From Bacillus sp. 103mf (GTDB lineage: Bacteria > Bacillota > Bacilli > Bacillales > Bacillaceae_G), in contig NZ_FPAF01000005.1 in assembly GCF_900116295.1 (NCBI RefSeq), positions 224,193 to 288,192 of the forward strand: a DNA stretch of 64,000 nt, given 5' to 3'. The position numbers and the translations under genes are program-made. The notes beneath the pieces were generated by a model. The model did not search any database and was not told the DNA's origin. It saw only the letters and a program-made list of their open reading frames with translations. Positions 36,150-45,800 of this stretch are shown in pieces (the stretch's first letter is position 1; every line of letters starts with the position of its first letter).

Positions 36150-37301
36150 ATGAGACAAGTGTACTTAGATTATGCTGCTACCACTCCGTGTCATAATAAA
36201 GTGGTCGAAGTGGTGGAGAAGTACATGAAAACAGAATTTGCAAATCCATCGTCTCAGCATGTGATGGGAAAAAAAGCACAGTATGCAGTTGAGCAAGCAA
36301 AAAGTAAAATTGGTATTTCTATTGGTGCTGATAAAGAAGAAATAATATTTACTTCAGGTGCAACAGAAAGTAATAATTTGGCATTATTGGGAGCCGTTGA
36401 TTATTATGAAAAAGAACCGGTAAATGTAATTCTCTCTCCTATAGATCATAAATCGATTCTAGGGGCCGGCAAAGAGTTACAAAGAAGAGGGATTATCGTA
36501 AAATATGTGGATATTAATCGTGATGGAACTATTTGTTTAGATTCATTGCGATACTTGTTAGATGATAATACAAGGGTTGTTAGTTTTGCATATGTTAATT
36601 CTGAAGTTGGGACAATTCAGCCTATCAATGAAATCTCTGCTCTATGCAGAAAGTATCAAACATTGATACATGTAGATGCTGTTCAAGCTTTCGGAAAAAT
36701 ACCAATTGATGTAAAAAAATTAGATATCGATGCTTTATCATTATCGGGACATAAAATTTATGGACCAAAAGGCATAGGCGTTTTATATGTAAATCAACAC
36801 AAACAGAAAGATTTCCGGCCTTTACTATTTGGTGGTGAACAAACATATTTACGCAGTGGGACATTACCGACTTCACTAATAGCTGGTATGGGAGTAGCAA
36901 GTGATATTGCTGTATTAGAACTAGAAGAAAATTATGAAAAGGTAAAGAGATTAAGAACAATTGTTGTAAAACGAATTCAACAAGAAATACCTCATTCTTG
37001 CGTAAATGTATGCATGGAAAATAGTATACCTCATATTATAAATATAATGGTTCCAAACATTAGTTCAGAAACACTTATAGCAGGTATGAGAACTGTTTCT
37101 ATCTCTTCAGGATCTGCTTGTAACTCAAGTAGTTTAGAACCGTCATATGTTTTACAAGAGATTGGATTAACAAAAGAAGAAGCAAATAGTTCTATTCGTA
37201 TATCAATTAGTCCATATTTAAGTGAAGAAGAAGTCTTGTATGCTGTTGATGAGATTGTAGCGAAAATTAAAGATATTTATTGTGTACAACAAGGATTTTA
37301 A
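36150..37301 (+). CDS. Cysteine desulfurase, group I (NifS/IscS type)
   Basis: This 383-residue PLP enzyme removes sulfur from cysteine as an enzyme persulfide and releases alanine. It has the N-terminal YLDYAATTP, GATESNN (about 71-77), the PLP lysine K202 in LSGHKIYGPKG, and the active-site C324 in SSGSACNSSSLEPS on the long flexible loop typical of group I. ATG 36150 lies nine bases after AAAGGAGG; ATG 36144 is too close. It has no iron-sulfur scaffold, thiI or mnmA gene nearby. It is linked to the tRNA-Cys and the unknown three-cysteine protein, so it is probably a dedicated sulfur donor. Confidence 0.88.
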   Translation: MRQVYLDYAATTPCHNKVVEVVEKYMKTEFANPSSQHVMGKKAQYAVEQAKSKIGISIGADKEEIIFTSGATESNNLALLGAVDYYEKEPVNVILSPIDHKSILGAGKELQRRGIIVKYVDINRDGTICLDSLRYLLDDNTRVVSFAYVNSEVGTIQPINEISALCRKYQTLIHVDAVQAFGKIPIDVKKLDIDALSLSGHKIYGPKGIGVLYVNQHKQKDFRPLLFGGEQTYLRSGTLPTSLIAGMGVASDIAVLELEENYEKVKRLRTIVVKRIQQEIPHSCVNVCMENSIPHIINIMVPNISSETLIAGMRTVSISSGSACNSSSLEPSYVLQEIGLTKEEANSSIRISISPYLSEEEVLYAVDEIVAKIKDIYCVQQGF

Positions 37302-37344
37302 TAATACTATCAATCATGTTGTACAAACAATCTTTTGTCTTTCC

Positions 37345-37371
37345 AAATGGGCATGTTTATGCCCATTTTTT
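37345..37371 (+). terminator. Terminator of the tRNA-Cys unit
   Basis: A stem AAATGGGCAT/ATGCCCATTT is followed by a T-run, 44 bp after the desulfurase stop. Confidence 0.75.
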
Positions 37372-37929
37372 CACATATCCTGATTGAAGCCAAGTATACA
37401 TGAAATTGGTGTTCCATTTGAAAAGATTGTAAAAACAAATAAGCAGAGTATGAAAGAAGTAGAATATATTTTGGAACAAAAAATACCCAATTGTATTTAG
37501 TTTGTCTTTCTATATACTTAATTACCATATTAAGGGTTAAGAGTATTAAAATTACAAATTTTACTTTAAATTCGTTCCTATACCAACATATATCTTTATC
37601 TCCTGATTATTATCTAATAATTGCTTTACACTATTCAATGCTTTTTCAATTCATTTATTTTTGAAAATATGATATATCCCTCCTAAAAAATTCTTGATTG
37701 TGTAGGTGTTTCGTTAAAAAATATTTTAGGCTATAGAAAAAAGTATTAAACTGTTAAAAAATAGTTGTAGACTGAAATGGTGTTTTCTGTACATGAGAGC
37801 ACCTTATGTTAACAGAAAACCAATGTATCACAAAAAATGAAAAGTCTCTTCAGAAGATTTGAATCTGAAAGAACTTTCTATTCAGATAATCAGTGTTATC
37901 AACAGTTATTATGCTAGATTAAAAATTTG
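37372..37929. other. Intergenic region with a short gene tail
   Basis: At 37402-37500 the frame EIGVPFEKIVKTNKQSMKEV, then EYILEQKIPNCI, ends at a stop and looks like the tail of a lost gene. The rest is AT-rich with nothing recognised. Confidence 0.35.
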
Positions 37930-38397
37930 CTAAATGTACAAGGAATATGTCGATTCACCGTATGTAAGAATATGATCATCGGTAAATCCAAGTCCTGTGT
38001 AAAAATTTTTACCCATATCATTTTCAGAATGAACAGTTAAGCGAATGCGATAGCAAGAAGGATGCGTAGCTTTGATATGCTTAATCAACACTTTCATCGC
38101 AGCAGATCCCAATCCTTTTCTTTGAAACCTTTTATCAATGAAAAAATGAAAAAGCCAAAAGTCTTCTTTACTATCAGGTGTATAGTGCAGATTGAAGAAA
38201 CCCACCATTTTATTCTGATGGTAGATCCCATAAGGTTCAACCATCCTATCGTCTGGTTTGATATATGCCTTAGCAAGAGCAATAGCGACAGGAGGCTTGA
38301 CCGCGGCAACAAACTTTTCCTGCTTAATATTTACGGAAAATCCAAGAGCTTCTCGCCAGTTTTCAGAAGTTATTCTCTTCAGGTTTACTTGAGACAT
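37930..38397 (-). CDS. GNAT-family N-acetyltransferase
   Basis: This 155-residue protein has the GNAT fold. The acetyl-CoA pyrophosphate loop is RFQRKGLGSAAMKVLIKHI (R/Q-x-x-G-x-G/A, about residues 90-108), and motif B is IRLTVHSENDMGKNFYTGLG. It resembles the diamine/spermidine acetyltransferase group (BltD-like) in the segment around FWLFHFFIDK, but the substrate is not certain. GGAGG precedes ATG 38397. It is a single gene. Confidence 0.8.
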   Translation of the reverse strand: MSQVNLKRITSENWREALGFSVNIKQEKFVAAVKPPVAIALAKAYIKPDDRMVEPYGIYHQNKMVGFFNLHYTPDSKEDFWLFHFFIDKRFQRKGLGSAAMKVLIKHIKATHPSCYRIRLTVHSENDMGKNFYTGLGFTDDHILTYGESTYSLYI

Positions 38398-38571
38398 AAG
38401 TGGTAACCTCCAGTTTTTACACTTAATTTTTGAATAGCCTAGTATTATTTAAACCTTATGAAAATAATGAAATAAAATATTCAATATTATACAAGTTATT
38501 TTATATATTAGAGGAAATATAGAGTGTATATGGAAATTTATAGAAAGGTTATATGGAGAGGAGTGGTAAAA

Positions 38572-39165
38572 ATGGTACAGAAAAGATTAGCAACTGTTGA
38601 TACTAATATCGAACTACATCTTCATAGGACAGCGATAGAGCATAGGGATTTAAAGGTTATTTATAAAATAAATTCTTTTGTTTCAGTCATAGTAAAAAAT
38701 ATTGTTGGATTTGGTATATTTGTAGTAACTGATGATGAATACAAAACTGAAGGACTTTTACACATCAATAAGTTTCAGGATAAATTCATTAAAAATATAG
38801 AAGAATATATTTCAATAGGGGACAGAATTGATAATGTTAAAGTTGTAGGGATTAATCAGGAAAATAAACTGGAATTTTCTAGTATGCATTTGACGTTTGA
38901 GAAAAAGGAAAATTATACAGATAAAAATACAAATGATTTAGCAGTGCAAGAGCTTTCTAAAGAAGTAATGGAAATAAAGAAAGTATTAATGAATAAAGTA
39001 GGAGTGATATCAAAAGAAGCAGAAAATAGGATACTTAGAAATATAGAAGAAAATGGTTTGATAACATTTTCGATGGCAATGGGGAGAGTTTTAGAAAATT
39101 ATCAGGTTGATTTAGGTATGCTCTTAATTAAAGAAATTGAGAATAAAATGAGTGACTATCTTTAG
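38572..39165 (+). CDS. S1-type RNA-binding domain protein
   Basis: This 197-residue protein has an OB-fold S1 motif at about residues 35-100 (VSVIVKNIVGFGIFVV, then EGLLHINKF, then ISIGDRIDNVKVVGINQENK). The rest is helical and charged and may dimerise. The S1 part suggests RNA binding or a ribosome-associated role, but the whole protein is not one of the standard S1 proteins. The start at 38572 follows GAGGAG; an ATG 16 codons upstream has none. It overlaps the next gene by 14 bases. Confidence 0.65.
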   Translation: MVQKRLATVDTNIELHLHRTAIEHRDLKVIYKINSFVSVIVKNIVGFGIFVVTDDEYKTEGLLHINKFQDKFIKNIEEYISIGDRIDNVKVVGINQENKLEFSSMHLTFEKKENYTDKNTNDLAVQELSKEVMEIKKVLMNKVGVISKEAENRILRNIEENGLITFSMAMGRVLENYQVDLGMLLIKEIENKMSDYL

Positions 39166-39412
39166 CGAACTAAATTTTATAGTTTCAGATCATGCAAATA
39201 TACAATTTTTAGCACGCAGCCGTGAAAGGTTAGGATTAAGGAGTAATAAAGACATTGAGGAACATTTACTTAAAGCTTATGTAGCCTTAGAGACAGAATC
39301 ACATATATATTTCATTACTGAAAATTTTAGATTTCCTTGTAAAAAGGAAGATAATTCATATATCGTTAAATCAGCACTAACAAAACAGCAACTAATGAAA
39401 CCATACAATTAA
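39152..39412 (+). CDS. Small protein, 86 aa, overlapping the S1 gene
   Basis: A GTG start at 39152 lies inside the end of the S1-domain gene, so the two would be translationally coupled. It reads FIVSDHANIQFLARSRERLG with LRSNKDIEEHLLKAYVALET, then a beta hairpin SHIYFITENFRFPC. The pattern DHA...FL.R.......I recalls small phage or toxin-system proteins, but I cannot name the family. Function unknown. Confidence 0.5.
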   Translation: MTIFSELNFIVSDHANIQFLARSRERLGLRSNKDIEEHLLKAYVALETESHIYFITENFRFPCKKEDNSYIVKSALTKQQLMKPYN

Positions 39413-39550
39413 TCATTTACTATTAGTAGGATATAAGAGTGAGCGAAAAAGGAAAACATGTAGTGAAATTATTAAGATTAATTCATAATAAAGAAAACTG
39501 TAAACAAAATTAGCCGTAAAGATGCGAATACAACAAGGAGAAATTGATGT

Positions 39551-40006
39551 ATGTTTAATAGCTTTGAAGATTTTAATAATGTATTGTTAACCAAAAGAAA
39601 TTCAGGTAGCATTACTTGCAGTTTCAAAAGTATAAATAATTTAGGAAATGAAATAACAAAGGAAGAATTTTTGGAAGAGATAGGTCATCAATCCAATGAA
39701 ATAAAAGGAAGATGGGAAGTAATTGACAAAAGAATGGCTAAGAAAATTCTTGAGTACATTTTATCAATGGATATGGCTTATGATATTGATTTAGAAACAA
39801 AGCCTTTAGCAGAAAAATTAAGTAATTATTTTTTAAACGAATTTCTACCAGATGCAAAATACTATACTAATGGAAACTTTGATGAAATTGATGGATTCTT
39901 TAGGCTAAGTGGGTGGACATCAATTACAAACTCGACATTTGACACAGGAGTTTTAGCAATAGATAAAAACAAGATAGGCATACTGTGGGCAGAAGATAAT
40001 GATTAA
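39551..40006 (+). CDS. Unknown protein, 151 aa
   Basis: Not recognised. It is a soluble, acidic protein with AGGAGAAA before ATG 39551. The middle part reads WEVIDKRMAKKILEYILSMD, and the C-terminus DEIDGFFRLSGWTSITNSTF, then VLAIDKNKIGILWAEDND. The last strands resemble small immunity proteins of the same genome but this is not firm. It ends at a very strong terminator. Confidence 0.55.
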   Translation: MFNSFEDFNNVLLTKRNSGSITCSFKSINNLGNEITKEEFLEEIGHQSNEIKGRWEVIDKRMAKKILEYILSMDMAYDIDLETKPLAEKLSNYFLNEFLPDAKYYTNGNFDEIDGFFRLSGWTSITNSTFDTGVLAIDKNKIGILWAEDND

Positions 40007-40037
40007 TAATTCGTGCATTAGTTTAATAGAAATAAAA

Positions 40038-40084
40038 AATAGCCTGTAACAATGATTACTTAGTAATCATTGTTACAGGCTATA
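40038..40084. terminator. Bidirectional terminator
   Basis: A nearly perfect palindrome of about 40 bases is centred at 40061 (stem AGCCTGTAACAATGATTACT), between convergent genes. Confidence 0.8.
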
Positions 40085-40165
40085 TAGGCAACTAATTACC
40101 CTTATCTATATTTAACTTAGCTAAGAGGGCAATAGGGAACATAATATACACACTTGTTCCAGTTT

Positions 40166-41359
40166 TTATGAAGCTTTCTTTTCTTTTAATTGTAATCCAT
40201 ATTGGACAGCTTTACTTGCATTTACTCTACCGTTTTGCCAATATGTTCCTGTTCCGCTGATTTTGTCTGCTGTTGCTTCAATAATTTGACGGACTTCAAC
40301 GTTACTGTATCCTTGACTTGCTAATAATCCTGCAACTCCTGCAACGTGTGGAGTTGCCATAGATGTACCGCTTAATGATCGATACGTACTGCCTTTATAC
40401 GTAGAGTAAATACTTGATCCTGGCGCTGCCACATCTACCCAGCTTCCATAATTTGAGAAATAGGACTTTTGATCGGATTGATTTGTAGATGCGACTGCAA
40501 TTACTTCATTGTAATAAGCAGGATAATTGGGTTGTGTATTGCCAGAATTTCCTGCAGCGGCAACAATTACAGCACCTTTATTCCAAGCATATTGAATAGC
40601 TTGCTGCAAGGCAGTTCCTCCACTAGAAGCTCCTAAGCTTAAGCTAATTACTTTTGCTCCAGCATCTGCAGATTCTCGAATACCTCGTGCTACAGCGTCA
40701 AGAGTACCACTTCCTTGACTATCTAGTACGCGAACAGCATATATAGAGGACTGCGGAGCAACCCCTGCAATTCCAATATTATTATTTGTAAGAGCTCCTG
40801 CAATACCAGCGCAGTGTGTACCATGCCCGTTTCCGTCATCGGATTGGCTATCACTATCTACATAATCATGTCCATAGATTACCTTAGATGATAAATCTGG
40901 ATGCGAACCTTGTACGCCGGTATCAACAATAGCAATTTTCACGTTAGGGTCACTTCGTTGGGTATCCCAAGCTTGAGGAGCCTGGATTTTTAGTAATCCA
41001 TATTGATTACTAAAGTAAGAATCATTAGGAGTCCAAAATGCATGGAAATAATAATTTGGTTCTGCATATTCTACATCCGGGTTATCCTTATAAATTTTTA
41101 TCTTATCTTTGACAGTACCTGAAGTAAATTGAACGACTTCAAACCCTAAAGCGTCATCTTTTGAGACAATTTCAGCTCCTGCTGATTTATGAAATTCTTG
41201 TTTTTTAGTAACTGAAGTAGTGTTTTTAAATTTCACAATAATTTGGTTAGGAACGTATTTGTTGGACGTTGCTGCTTGCGAGGTATCGGTGTTATAAAAG
41301 AAGAACCCGCCAAAAATAATTGATAAAACAGATAGTAAAGAAATCAACTTGTTTTTCAA
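40166..41359 (-). CDS. Secreted subtilisin-family (S8) serine protease, thermitase-like
   Basis: This 397-residue preproprotease has a signal peptide (1-30, ending TSQAA), an I9-type propeptide (about 35-105, ending VEYAEPNYYFHAFW) and a mature domain of about 285 residues. The catalytic triad is complete: D146 in IVDTG, H182 in GHGTHCAG, S333 in GTSMATPHVAG; the oxyanion Asn is in AAAGNSG (N271). The thermitase-type start DSYFSNQYGL and many Asp residues for calcium favour the thermitase/vpr-like subgroup. GAAGGGGG precedes ATG 41359. The extracellular protease presumably serves nutrient acquisition. Confidence 0.92.
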   Translation of the reverse strand: MKNKLISLLSVLSIIFGGFFFYNTDTSQAATSNKYVPNQIIVKFKNTTSVTKKQEFHKSAGAEIVSKDDALGFEVVQFTSGTVKDKIKIYKDNPDVEYAEPNYYFHAFWTPNDSYFSNQYGLLKIQAPQAWDTQRSDPNVKIAIVDTGVQGSHPDLSSKVIYGHDYVDSDSQSDDGNGHGTHCAGIAGALTNNNIGIAGVAPQSSIYAVRVLDSQGSGTLDAVARGIRESADAGAKVISLSLGASSGGTALQQAIQYAWNKGAVIVAAAGNSGNTQPNYPAYYNEVIAVASTNQSDQKSYFSNYGSWVDVAAPGSSIYSTYKGSTYRSLSGTSMATPHVAGVAGLLASQGYSNVEVRQIIEATADKISGTGTYWQNGRVNASKAVQYGLQLKEKKAS

Positions 41360-41724
41360 TCAAATTTCCCCCTTCGTATTTCCCTGTTTTTGATGCAATT
41401 TCTTTTCCACTATATAATTTAGAACATGCCATTTATGACTTTTTTTTGAATTTTTTTGAAGATATAAATCTATATAAGTTGAATTAAGTATTTTTTTGTA
41501 GTGCTTTCCCATTGCTAAGGTATTATTCTGTAAAAACTAAGTTTATCTAACAATACACATATGGAAATGAAATAATACCATAAATAAATTTAAAGGTACT
41601 TCTCTTAATAATTCTAATAAGGTTTTTCAATATATTACCTGTACTTTGCTTATGTAAAATATGACATAATGATTTTGTTACTACATAAACAGAAATGAAT
41701 AGGGTATTTGAGAGGAGAAGTTGG
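41360..41724. other. Divergent promoter region
   Basis: AT-rich region between the protease and SRPBCC genes. Promoters for both must lie here, but no box pair is convincing. Nothing else is seen. Confidence 0.3.
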
Positions 41725-42183
41725 ATGAGTTTTGCCTTAGAAATAGTAATTCAAGCACCAATTGATATTGTATTTGATTATGTAAATAATGATGAAAAAA
41801 TAAAAGAATGGAATACGTTCATAGTTGAAAATCGTTACGCATCAAATGTAGATAAGAAAAATCCTCGTGTAGGAGATAAGTGTATTTCAGTTCAAAAAAT
41901 TGGAAAGAAAATATTTGAAGTTGAGGTGGAATTATTAGAGTATGATGCACCTTATATTGTTTCAGTTGGCGGTGAGATGAAACAAGGTTATTCGACTACA
42001 ACCTATATTTTAGAAGAAGATGAGGAAGGTACAGTACTTACATTGATCTCAGAATATGAACCCAGAAATCTTTTTTATAATATTGTATATAAGTTAACAG
42101 GATGGATGTCACGAGGATTATATATGCAGGAAATAGAACGCTTAGCAGAATGTGTAGAAACTGCGTATTATAAAGAAAAGTGA
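41725..42183 (+). CDS. SRPBCC-family protein (polyketide cyclase/lipid-binding fold)
   Basis: This 152-residue protein has the START/Bet v 1-like helix-grip order: MSFALEIVIQAPIDIVFDYV at the start, IKEWNTFIVE, then a run of strands (KIFEVEVELLEYDAPYIVSV, TTTYILEEDEEGTVLTLIS) and a long C-terminal helix. Proteins of this class bind a hydrophobic ligand in a cavity; the ligand is unknown. The start at 41725 follows GAGGAG; an ATG ten codons upstream lacks a site. Confidence 0.75.
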   Translation: MSFALEIVIQAPIDIVFDYVNNDEKIKEWNTFIVENRYASNVDKKNPRVGDKCISVQKIGKKIFEVEVELLEYDAPYIVSVGGEMKQGYSTTTYILEEDEEGTVLTLISEYEPRNLFYNIVYKLTGWMSRGLYMQEIERLAECVETAYYKEK

Positions 42184-42861
42184 TTTTTAATCAAACTTTA
42201 CTTGAAAGTAATAGAATTATATATAACGCGTAAACGATAAGAGTCGAAAAATTCCACTGTTTTTTACGCTAAAGATATTATAAAACAGCTACTGTAGTTT
42301 CAATTACAAAAGAAGGCTAGGGCGATTCAGCATACTAAGACGGAGGGATTGTTCCACTCATATAAGTGTTAACCATAGAACCATCCAGGCATTTTACATA
42401 GTTATCAAATAAAAAGCTATCTTAATGTAGATAGCTTTTTATTATGTTTTTAAACGTGTTGTGTCACAGGAAATGTACCAAAAAATATTCTTCTTAAGAA
42501 CTACTAAGTTAAAATGTTATATTTTTACAGTTATTTGAGGGAATTTAACTTGATGGTGATAGATTAGCATTATCGAAGAAGTAAACATTCTTTCATGATA
42601 ATTACTTTATGTATAAATATAAAGATTTTTGTAATTGAAATTTTTATTAGATTATTAGTACACAAGGTGTAATATTCGTTTGAATTCATGTTTATTTTAC
42701 TAAAAGATAGAGTAATTGAGAATACATTTCTAACAACTGTCAGTGAATATTCAAAATTATCGTTGTATATTTTTCCAATATAGAAAAAGTATTTACTTTA
42801 CATATATCATTTTTTTATATTGTATTTCGTAAGATTGAAAACATAATGATGAGGTGAATGT
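42184..42861. other. Long leader/intergenic region before wapA
   Basis: It holds one terminator (42411-42443). The remainder is AT-rich with no open frame of note. A promoter for wapA must lie in the last 300 bases but I cannot fix it. Confidence 0.4.
42411..42443 (+). terminator. Terminator hairpin
   Basis: A stem AAAAAGCTATCT/AGATAGCTTTTT is followed by ATTATG. Confidence 0.7.
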
Positions 42862-45800
42862 ATGAAAAAGGAAAAACGAAAAAGGCGATGGTATCGGTAT
42901 GTAATCCAACTCATCGTAATGGCGTTAATTGTGTCTTCTATTCCGATGGGGACAATCGCAGAAACGGTGAATCATGACAAACCAGCGCAAGAAAACAAAG
43001 TTTCTTCTACTGAACAGCAACAAGTATCAGATAACAAACCTACTGAAGTGGTAGAAGAACGAACCGAACATGAAAAAGTGTTTGATAACAAGAATGGAAC
43101 ATTTACAAAGAAAGTCTATACAGAGCCTATACATACCGAAAAAAATGGGAAGTTAGAAGAGATTCAACCAGAGCTTGTTACAAAGACTACAGAAACGATT
43201 GAGACAAAAACAACAAAGTTAAAACCAACGTTTCAAAAAAGATTAGAACAGAAAGAATATGCAATCTTTGAAGTAGATGGTCACAAAGTTACCTATAAAT
43301 TAATAGGGGCAAAGGGTGAGAAGGAACAACTTCAACCATCTGAGGTTACAGCTACTTATGAAAAAAATAAGGTTTGGTATAAAGATATTTTTCCAAACAT
43401 TGATTTACGTACCATTACGTTTAATGACAAAGTAAAAGAAGATATTGTTCTGAATGAATATACAGGACATTATATCTTTACCTTCCAATTACAAACCACA
43501 TTGACACCGAAGTTACAAGAAGATGGTTCTATTTTGATGGTAGATGATAAACAAAAGACAGTGTTTACATTGCCAAAACCGTTTATGACAGATTCCAATG
43601 TACATCCTGAATCGAATGAAGCACCGATTTCAGAAGATGTAAAGTATACGTTAGAGAAACAAGAAGACAATACGTACAATGTAACCATTACAGCGGATCC
43701 GAAATGGCTGCAGGCTCCTGAGCGAAAATATCCGGTTTATATTGATCCTTCCATTGCGATGGAAAGTTTCCAAGAAGCTTACGTATCGAGTGCGTATCCA
43801 AAGAACAATTATTCAAGGTGGGTACTTTGGGATGAAAATCTGCAAGCTCATACGTTAAAAGTTGGCTATTTTGACAATACAACTGGCTATAATTTTGCCT
43901 ATATAAAGCCGGAAATTTCTAGTTTGAATGGCGCAATTGTGCATGATGCAAAGTTTTATGCCTATGCGGCGTGGCATTATTATGCGAATAGTCCAAATGA
44001 AGTTTGGTTAGATGAAGTCAAAGGTGACTGGGATTATATTACGATGAACTGGGAAACAAAACCGTGGTCCCAAGAAATCGCAGTTACGAATGTCGGCCGA
44101 AATCAATGGGCAGAATTTAATGTTACAGATACAGTGAGAGCTTGGCTCAGCGGTGAGAGACCGAACTATGGATTTAAGCTGCATCCGAACGGACGCGGAC
44201 AAACGCATTGGAAGAAGTTTATTGCGGCTTATAACGGAGGAGAGGCAGCACCGCATTTAGAAATTACGTATTCATATCCAAAGCCGAATAAACCTCGTTT
44301 ATCAGCCTATTCAAACGGTATGGGAAGCGGAACAGGACATATTAATGTGAACTGGGATCCGGTACCAGGAGCAATTGGTTATCGAGTAGGGATTTTTGAC
44401 GGGGCAGATTATAACTATTATCACGTTGGGAATACAACATGGTGGTCGACAAAGGATAAAAAAATCTGGCCAAGTCAAGAGGATGTAAACCGTGGCCGGA
44501 ATGAACTCCACTTTGACGGATTAGGCGGAGAATTTCCAACGAGTCCTTCTCAGCTATATCAAAATAATGGTTCTCAAGAACAAAGTAATGATAAACATGC
44601 TTACAAAATAAAAGTTGTAGCGGAGTATCCTCATGATGAAGTGAGTCCAGAGTCAGATGAAGAAAAGGTATTTATACCGCTAGAGGCACCGAAACAACCG
44701 AGATCGAATGTGTTTGCCAATTTAATAGGTTCTCAATCGGGATACATTGAGCTGAACTGGGATCAAATCCCTGGTGCTACAGGTTATCGCGTCATTTTTT
44801 ATAATGGAAAGAATCATGATGTATTTGATGTTGGAAATGTAACGAAGTGGTCTACACAAGGAAAGAAAATGTATCCAACGGCAGATGAATTAAAAAGTGG
44901 TCGTTACCAATTCCACACGGATGGAATGGGAGAAGAACTTGCGCTAAACCCTTCTCAGCTGTATCAAAATGCAGGGGACTTTAGAAGCGATAAGTATTGG
45001 GTTCATATTCAAGCCTACAGTAATATTGGGCATGCCGAAAGTACGTATTCTCCAGATTACGGCATTAAAATGACAGAACCAACAGAAATTTTTGGTCTAA
45101 AAGATTATATTGCCTCTGTTGATGTCATCGGTGGTAAAGTAAATGCGACAAACGGGAACTTTGTCATGGATGAATCGGACTTCACCTTAACAGGACGTGG
45201 TCCTGACTTACGCATTGACCGCGTATACAACAGTAACAGCACAGAACAAGGCGTATTAGGAAAAGGCTGGACAAGTTCTTTTGATGAAAAAGTACAGGAG
45301 CAGCCAAATGGGGATCTGCACTTCATTTATGAAGATCGTGCAGTCGATCGTTTTGAAAAAGTAGGAGACAATTCCTACAAAGCGCCGCCGGGTGTGTTTT
45401 TAGAAATTAAGAAAATAGATACTGGATATACGGTTACTGATAAAGATCAAACGGTATCAGAATATGATAAACAAGGCCATTTAACAAAGGTAAAAGACGA
45501 ACATGGTAATACGCTTACGTATCGCTATGAAAATGATCGTGTTGTAGAAATTACAAACGCTTCTAACCGTACATTGTCTTTACAGTATAATACAGACGGG
45601 CTATTAACAAAGCTTGTCGGCCCTGAGAATCGTACAGTTACGTATGATTATAAAGATGGCCAGTTAGTGGGTGTAACAACACCAAGAGGAAAACAATATC
45701 GATACGGTTATGAAAATGGGAAACTACGTTATACGTATGACCCAAAGCATACAGAAGAAAATCCGTATAAAACTACGTACACGTATGAAAATAATCGTCT

